This document shows, one piece after another, positions 15,602-20,233 of a stretch of 20,233 nucleotides of DNA. Location: the IMG/VR virus record IMGVR_UViG_3300030419_007695, positions 1-20,233 of that record; one strand, written 5' to 3'. This stretch comes from a virus. The notes under the pieces were generated by a model that searched no databases, was not told the DNA's origin, and was given only the letters and a program-made list of their open reading frames with translations. The first letter of the stretch is position 1. Each line of letters begins with the position of its first letter. Position numbers and translations under genes: made by a program.

Positions 15602-16291
15602 TCATAATCCTAACGTTTTTTTATCTTTTCTAATCTGTTCTATCCTAGAAGAAACTCCGTGATCAAAAATACCTGCACCCGCGTAGTGAATAATATGAGA
15701 TTCGAATCTACTAGGAAAATGATTCCAGGCTTCACAAAACATAGTCATATTATTATACTTAAATGATAACTCATGAAAGCAGTAATTATTTTTGTTAATC
15801 TGATAACCAAGATGCACATCATCAAAACCCCTACCAACCCAATATTCATTATTTATTTTTTCGAAAATGTTTTTATGTAATTTAGAAGTTAAAAATACCC
15901 CAGTATTTGGATAACCCTCACTCCAACCAATATATCCAAATTGTTCTTGAATAAGTCGAATTCTTTGATGTCTATCCTCTGCTCTAGATCCCTTATCTTC
16001 ATATATTGTACCAACACACTCATATGGAACTATGTCAAATATATTTGGACAAGATTCATTGATGAGAATATCAGAATCCAAATTTAAAACTCTATCATAT
16101 TCATCCAGCAAGCTACCAACTTGCATTATTTTAAAATGATATCTTCCGTGTCCAACTGTGCAATCAGAATCCTCTGTCATTGTGATAAAATCTGCACCAC
16201 ATTTTTTAGCATAATTCTTAATTATTGGATGGGTTAACAATGACATTTCATTTATATTTTGATCACATCTTGTAGCAATAGCTAGTTTCAT
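15602..16291 (-). CDS. Glycosyltransferase, GT8-like
   Basis: A 229-aa GT-A type protein. RYHFKIMQVGSLLDEYDRVLNLDSDILI (50-77, cited as the block holding DSD at 72-74) contains the metal-binding DxD on the strand that typifies GT8/GT-A enzymes. YPNTGVFLTS at 127-136 and HYAGAG at 202-207 follow, like the NxG and HxxG motifs of galactosyltransferase/glycogenin relatives. There is no signal peptide or membrane span, so it should work in the host cytoplasm. It is flanked by 1-base gaps on both sides, within the cassette. Which sugar is moved, and to what, is unknown. Confidence 0.72.
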   Translation of the reverse strand: MKLAIATRCDQNINEMSLLTHPIIKNYAKKCGADFITMTEDSDCTVGHGRYHFKIMQVGSLLDEYDRVLNLDSDILINESCPNIFDIVPYECVGTIYEDKGSRAEDRHQRIRLIQEQFGYIGWSEGYPNTGVFLTSKLHKNIFEKINNEYWVGRGFDDVHLGYQINKNNYCFHELSFKYNNMTMFCEAWNHFPSRFESHIIHYAGAGIFDHGVSSRIEQIRKDKKTLGL

Positions 16292-16292
16292 T

Positions 16293-17060
16293 TCAACTTT
16301 TCTTTCTTAACACAATCATTCTAGCCGAACCTCTTCTACCAAGAGGATCGGAGTCATCATGTAAAGTTTCAACATGTTCAAACATCTTATAAAAATCTTC
16401 CTGCTCTGTAGGACCGAAATATTCATTATGTCTATCCATAAAGTCATCTATAAAGATGACACCATTCTCATCCATGAATTCTGCAACCCTAGTAGCACAC
16501 ATTCCCCTTGCCCTACCATCAACCAAAGCAACATCAATTTTTTCTGGTTTTATGGAGTAGATAAAATCAACATGATCTCTAAACTGCCAATATCTTTTAA
16601 TGGTATGTTCTGTATGATGAGGATATTTTTCTTTTAACCTTTGATAATCGGAATCTGTAATATCAGATAAGTATGCATCCAAAACTTTATCTCCTGCAAA
16701 TTGATTAGGTTCTTTGCAATAATAATAAACATTATCGTAAGAAAAATTTTCCTTAAGTTCGTATTCAATTTTTTCATGAAATTTAGTTATAAATTCAACA
16801 GAATAAAACTTCTTCACAAATTTAGGAAAATAAAACGTACTACCACCACTTCCATATTCAAACATCACACTATCTGATGTAATATACTTCATCATACCTT
16901 TGATAATATTATCACCAAATTCAGGTAAATATTTACTTTGTCTTTCATTTAATATTACAGGATGGTAATCTGGATTTTCTCCTCTTGTTCTAGCATCCTG
17001 ATCTTCTTTAAATGCGAGATAAGTATAAAGATGATCATCTCTATCAATTTCATTTTTCAT
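16293..17060 (-). CDS. SAM-dependent methyltransferase-like protein
   Basis: A 255-aa Rossmann-like protein. FEYGSGGSTFYF at 67-78 looks like the SAM-binding motif I (E-GxGxS), SVEF at 87-90 supplies the acidic residue after strand beta2, and DVALVDGRAR at 176-185 with VIFIDDF at 201-207 are the strand 4 and 5 motifs of class I methyltransferases of the Methyltransf_24 type. The core between these (95-170) is rich in Tyr and charged residues. Substrate unknown; a sugar hydroxyl is possible given the neighbours. Its ATG overlaps the stop of the DUF6165-like gene by 4 bases, and its stop is 1 base before the GT8-like start. Confidence 0.7.
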   Translation of the reverse strand: MKNEIDRDDHLYTYLAFKEDQDARTRGENPDYHPVILNERQSKYLPEFGDNIIKGMMKYITSDSVMFEYGSGGSTFYFPKFVKKFYSVEFITKFHEKIEYELKENFSYDNVYYYCKEPNQFAGDKVLDAYLSDITDSDYQRLKEKYPHHTEHTIKRYWQFRDHVDFIYSIKPEKIDVALVDGRARGMCATRVAEFMDENGVIFIDDFMDRHNEYFGPTEQEDFYKMFEHVETLHDDSDPLGRRGSARMIVLRKKS

Positions 17061-17446
17061 TTTCTAAACTCACTCTTTCCTTCGTAGCCCTTTTCCTCGA
17101 TCAATTCAGATCCAGTAGTAAGGTTGATTTCTTTTTTTATGTTACAACGAAGATCATTTTCTTGATATGCTCTTCTTGCTGCATTCACAAAAGGACCACC
17201 AAAATTTCTAGTCTGTTCATGTTCCCTAAGTTCATCTTCCGCTTCCCATATCTTAGTATTAACATGTACTAACGATTTCAATCTAGCTTCCACAAAGTCT
17301 TTATCAAAATTTTCTAAAAGAGGTTTCAGAACTTTATATTCATTCTTAATATTTTTTAATTTTTCTTTATTCTTTATCTTTTTCATTTTGATTTCCAGGA
17401 TAGAAATCTTATCAAAAAGTTCACCATTAGAAACATCAATTTTCAT
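17057..17446 (-). CDS. DUF6165-like protein
   Basis: A 129-aa helical, Lys/Glu-rich protein. NGELFDKISILEIKMKKI (7-24), LVHVNTKIWEAEDELREHE (59-77) and RRAYQENDLRCNIKKEIN (90-107) reproduce the pattern I know for DUF6165, whose members sit in lipopolysaccharide and surface-sugar clusters of bacteria and phages. No catalytic residue set is known for the family, and its biochemical role is unknown to me. Context suggests an accessory for glycan synthesis. The ATG lies inside the end of the dehydratase gene (11-base overlap), and its own stop overlaps the methyltransferase start. Confidence 0.7.
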   Translation of the reverse strand: MKIDVSNGELFDKISILEIKMKKIKNKEKLKNIKNEYKVLKPLLENFDKDFVEARLKSLVHVNTKIWEAEDELREHEQTRNFGGPFVNAARRAYQENDLRCNIKKEINLTTGSELIEEKGYEGKSEFRK

Positions 17447-18320
17447 TTAGTAGCCTTTCAATGTCGTGAGTATACATCATTTCTATAAGTTTGTCAACAC
17501 TATAGTCTGGAGTCCATTTTAATTTTTTCTTTATTTTTGTATTATCACCCAACACACCATAACTCTTAATTGATTTAAAACTAAAATGTTTATCTATATT
17601 TTTTATTCCTGCATGTTTAAAGACTTTATTTACAAACTCAAGAATAGTTGTTCCTATACCAGTAGATATTATATAATTATCTGAACGATCTTTTTGTAAC
17701 ATCATCCACATAGCTCGTACATAGTCACCTGCAAAACCAAAATCTTTAATTACACCAACATTATCCAAAGACAAAGAATTTACCAAACCCAACTTAATCT
17801 TTGCTACTGTACTAGTGATTTTTCTTGTCACATAAGTTTCATCTCTTCTTGGAGATTCATGATTAAATAGGATTCCACATGAACAATGCATTCCATAGTA
17901 ATCTCTATAACTATTCACTAAATTCTGAGAAAATAATCTTGCACTCGCGTAAGGAGTCAGTGGATTAAAAGCAGTTTCTTCATTAACAACTCCATCAACT
18001 TTTCCGTATATTTCAGAAGAAGATGATTGAAAATACTTTATATCTGGATTTATTTTTTGTATTGATTCTAAAATATTCAATGTACCATCACAAATAACAG
18101 AGGTAACATCGTATGGATATTCAAAAGAAATTCTATCCTTTACTTGTCCAACTAGATTATATATCTCTATTGGCTTAGTCTTTTCTATGGTGTTTTCTAC
18201 AATAGAATGAGATCGAATATCTCCAGAATATCCTATAACTCTGTAGTTTTTCTCTTTTAAGAAACTACTGAGATAATAACCATCTTGACCGTCAATACCA
18301 AAAATTAAAGCGGTTTTCAT
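17436..18320 (-). CDS. gmd: GDP-mannose 4,6-dehydratase-like SDR protein, compact variant
   Basis: Family members turn GDP-mannose into GDP-4-keto-6-deoxymannose using bound NADP. Recognisable parts: GIDGQDGYYL at 8-17 (GxxGxxG), IYNLVGQ at 53-59, QSSSSEIYG at 98-106, NPLTPYASARLF at 119-130 and the strongly GMD-like ILFNHESPRR at 150-159, then DFGFAGDYVRAMW at 193-205. Two oddities stand out. The catalytic YxxxK is Tyr124-x3-Arg128. The stretch after strand beta2, which in usual GMDs carries the RR(S/A)S NADP-binding motif and a loop of about 30 residues, is missing, leaving YSGDIRSH. Total length is 294 aa against about 320-370. It may be altered in cofactor use, of low activity, or specialised. 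It overlaps the C-methyltransferase gene by 4 bases. Confidence 0.8.
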   Translation of the reverse strand: MKTALIFGIDGQDGYYLSSFLKEKNYRVIGYSGDIRSHSIVENTIEKTKPIEIYNLVGQVKDRISFEYPYDVTSVICDGTLNILESIQKINPDIKYFQSSSSEIYGKVDGVVNEETAFNPLTPYASARLFSQNLVNSYRDYYGMHCSCGILFNHESPRRDETYVTRKITSTVAKIKLGLVNSLSLDNVGVIKDFGFAGDYVRAMWMMLQKDRSDNYIISTGIGTTILEFVNKVFKHAGIKNIDKHFSFKSIKSYGVLGDNTKIKKKLKWTPDYSVDKLIEMMYTHDIERLLNEN

Positions 18321-19540
18321 TTTTTAATAAGTTCAAATTTGGGACACGGTACTATAAACGTACCACCATTATTCAGATAATTTTCTTCTCTAATTTTAAA
18401 TTCATTAATGAAATGCCAAGGAAGAATTAGAAGATAATCTGGATTTTGTTTTCTCATGTCATCTTCCGAATAAATTGGAATGTTAGTACCAACAGTTTTC
18501 AATCCATACTTTTGTGGATTTCTTTCTGCTATTCCTTCTATCAAATTATGATCCAATTTGAGCCACTGAAGAAGAGTATTACCTTTCGTAGAAGCACCAT
18601 AACCCCAAACCCTTTTTCCCTCAGTCTTTACCTTATTCCATATAAAATCATGAGTTTTATTTCTGAGTAAGTTTATTTCTTCGTAAAATTTAAGATATGG
18701 TTCTGCTGTTGTAATTCCTTCTTTGTTTTCCAGTTCCAATGTGCTTTCAATTCTATACCTAGCAACATCCCTGAATGGAGATGTTCTGAAAAGAGAATCG
18801 GTGGATTTATTTTTTCTTATGTAAACTCTAAAACTACCACCATTCACATCATTGAATATACAGTCTACAACTTTCATATCCACTTTGTTTAGAAGATTGA
18901 TAATAGAAGTCAAACTATAATAATACACATGCTCATGACATATATTATCAAATGCAAGTTGTCTTAACATAAGAGGTGTGTAGCTAAGTTGCATTACAAA
19001 AAGACCCTCATCATCAAGAACTTCATCGATATCCTTAAGAAACGACAAAGGATCATCCAAATCATAAAACATAGCAATTGTTGTTATTATTTTTGCTTTT
19101 CTGTCGCCATACTTAGATTCCTTAAAACTCTTAGCAGTAAAATAATCCTGTATAATTAAATCTGCAACCTGGGATGATTCATTATAAAATGTATCATCTG
19201 CCGGGTCTATACCAACCCGTGTAAAGTGAGTAGGAATAGAACGAAGAAGAGTTCCATCATTACATGCTATGTCCAAGAAAATATCTCCCTTTTCCATAGG
19301 AATACTTTCCAAGCAGCTTTTAGCTACATCTTTAAGTTCTTTTGTCATTGTAGAGTTTATACCAGATCTATACCAGTACTGACCATACATCTTATTAGGA
19401 TCTACTGTAGTCTTCAAACGAGGAGCGCCTATAGACTCGTCCATAATTAAAGAGAGATTTGCTTTACCTCCCCTTGGTTTACTTTCTTCTGATATAAAGT
19501 CTGATACGTATAAATCACCCAAATCAAATAAAACACTCAT
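18317..19540 (-). CDS. Sugar C-methyltransferase-like protein (TylC3/NovU-type)
   Basis: A 407-aa protein with the arrangement of SAM-dependent sugar C-methyltransferases. The SAM core is LDIACNDGTLL at 89-99 with GIDPADD at 110-116. The family segment FDNICHEHVYYYSL at 197-210 resembles the usual HEH(L/Y)xYFS catalytic region, and NGGSFRVYI at 233-241 follows. The C-terminal Rossmann-like half has GYGASTKGN at 313-321, AERNPQKYG at 338-346 and LILPWHF at 371-377. The N-terminal zinc-binding domain (CxxC pairs) typical of the family appears reduced: it starts directly at LFDLGDLYVSDF with no Cys pair. Known relatives add a methyl to a keto-deoxysugar, fitting the dehydratase just downstream. 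ATG at 19540 is 7 bases after the FkbM stop. Confidence 0.8.
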   Translation of the reverse strand: MSVLFDLGDLYVSDFISEESKPRGGKANLSLIMDESIGAPRLKTTVDPNKMYGQYWYRSGINSTMTKELKDVAKSCLESIPMEKGDIFLDIACNDGTLLRSIPTHFTRVGIDPADDTFYNESSQVADLIIQDYFTAKSFKESKYGDRKAKIITTIAMFYDLDDPLSFLKDIDEVLDDEGLFVMQLSYTPLMLRQLAFDNICHEHVYYYSLTSIINLLNKVDMKVVDCIFNDVNGGSFRVYIRKNKSTDSLFRTSPFRDVARYRIESTLELENKEGITTAEPYLKFYEEINLLRNKTHDFIWNKVKTEGKRVWGYGASTKGNTLLQWLKLDHNLIEGIAERNPQKYGLKTVGTNIPIYSEDDMRKQNPDYLLILPWHFINEFKIREENYLNNGGTFIVPCPKFELIKK

Positions 19541-19547
19541 AATATAA

Positions 19548-20233
19548 TTAACTTCCTTTTATATAAAAATCATTCACCTTATATCTTCTATCTTTTATAT
19601 ATCCATATTCATTTAAATACTTTTCGATTTTATCTTCATTATGATTATTTTCAACAACCAATAGCTTAACATTCCATGTATTTAAATCAATTCCCTCTAG
19701 AACATCAAGTTCGGTTCCTTCTGTATCAATGGAAATAAAATCTATATCTCTACTAAACTCAACCTCATCTAAAATAGAATCCAATTTTCTAACGGGAACT
19801 TTTATTTTGTATATTTCATGTATGAGGTGACTATGGGATTCCAATAACTTTTCATCTACTTCCAATCCACTCAAAGAAGATTTTATCTTATTCTTTCCTA
19901 TTACAAATACATTAAAATCAACACTTTGATTTTCTTCTTTACCACATGCAGACATTACAACATGATTTCTACACTTCAAATCTTCCTGATACTCTGGGTT
20001 AGCCTCAATACACAAAGTCTTCCAACCAGACTCCTCAAAATATTTTGTATTAGATCCCTTAGTCCCATCCGCAGCACCAACCTCTATACATGTACCAACA
20101 TAATCAGAGTCAAAATACTTTTCGATTATACTATCAGTTTCCCATTGACCATAATACTGACTTGTCTTTATTTGAGAAGGTTCATAGAGATCACGTCTAG
20201 CTTGTTCAAATATTTCTTTATCATTATCACTTA
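19548..20233 (-). CDS. FkbM family methyltransferase (5' end outside window)
   Basis: The frame is open from the window edge to a stop at 19548, giving 227 residues, so the start codon lies outside. CIEVGAADGTKGSNTKYFEE (the SAM-binding strand and Gly loop), TLCIEANPE, the VPVRKLDSIL strand, and DFISIDTEGTELDVLEGID with VVENNH are the FkbM pattern. These enzymes O-methylate hydroxyls, often of sugars. An internal TTG at 20015 gives a 155-aa frame, but it would cut through the SAM motif, so the longer reading is right. It is the first cassette gene visible and probably shares a transcript with the genes downstream; the promoter is not in the window. Confidence 0.85.
   Translation of the reverse strand, partial: SDNDKEIFEQARRDLYEPSQIKTSQYYGQWETDSIIEKYFDSDYVGTCIEVGAADGTKGSNTKYFEESGWKTLCIEANPEYQEDLKCRNHVVMSACGKEENQSVDFNVFVIGKNKIKSSLSGLEVDEKLLESHSHLIHEIYKIKVPVRKLDSILDEVEFSRDIDFISIDTEGTELDVLEGIDLNTWNVKLLVVENNHNEDKIEKYLNEYGYIKDRRYKVNDFYIKGS

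Noticed and set aside
19548-20015. A separate 155-aa gene starting at 20015
   Set aside because: The start would be TTG in the middle of the SAM-binding region; the frame stays open to the window edge and the missing FkbM motif is found upstream.

Overview
The window looks like part of the genome of a T4-like tailed phage (myovirus), probably marine. The evidence is close sequence kinship to T4 gp43 (DNA polymerase), UvsX, gp41 (helicase) and gp61 (primase), T4-type late promoter motifs (TATAAATA) ahead of structural genes, AT-rich DNA, very tight packing, and a ThyX/dUTPase/glycosylation complement typical of marine T4-like phages. The host cannot be told from the sequence. All 21 genes I can support lie on the minus strand, so transcription runs from the right end to the left. 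Most junctions overlap by a few bases or leave only a few bases free, and the longest gene-free stretch is about 90 bases. I saw no tRNA, IS element, CRISPR array or convincing terminator.

From right to left, region A (about 20233-13547) is a sugar/glycan cassette of eight genes: an FkbM-type methyltransferase (5' end outside the window), a sugar C-methyltransferase-like protein, a compact GDP-mannose 4,6-dehydratase-like protein, a DUF6165-like protein, a second Rossmann methyltransferase-like protein, and three glycosyltransferase-like proteins (GT8-like, GT9-like, and GT2 with a TPR-like tail). Region B (13544-8889) holds four fibre or adhesin proteins: a collagen-like fibre, a beta-helix-like protein, a short fibre protein and a glycine-rich protein. 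T4-type late promoters precede the first and third of these.

Region C (8856-about 716) opens with a sigma70-like promoter and is the DNA metabolism operon: dUTPase, an unknown 100-aa protein, a MazG/DUF1599-like protein, DNA polymerase, UvsX recombinase, replicative helicase, primase and flavin-dependent thymidylate synthase. dUTPase makes dUMP and ThyX turns it into dTMP, so this operon supplies thymidylate as well as the fork machinery. Region D (695-1, incomplete) is another structural protein with BppU-like repeats, preceded by a third late-promoter motif buried in the end of thyX.

The most interesting parts are the glycan cassette directly upstream of the fibre genes (it may decorate the virion or alter the host surface), the unusual dehydratase in it (Tyr-x3-Arg instead of Tyr-x3-Lys, and a shortened N-terminal nucleotide-binding region), the late-promoter set, and the proline-poor, highly charged collagen repeat. 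All identifications come from reading motifs and from memory of the families; no database search was run.
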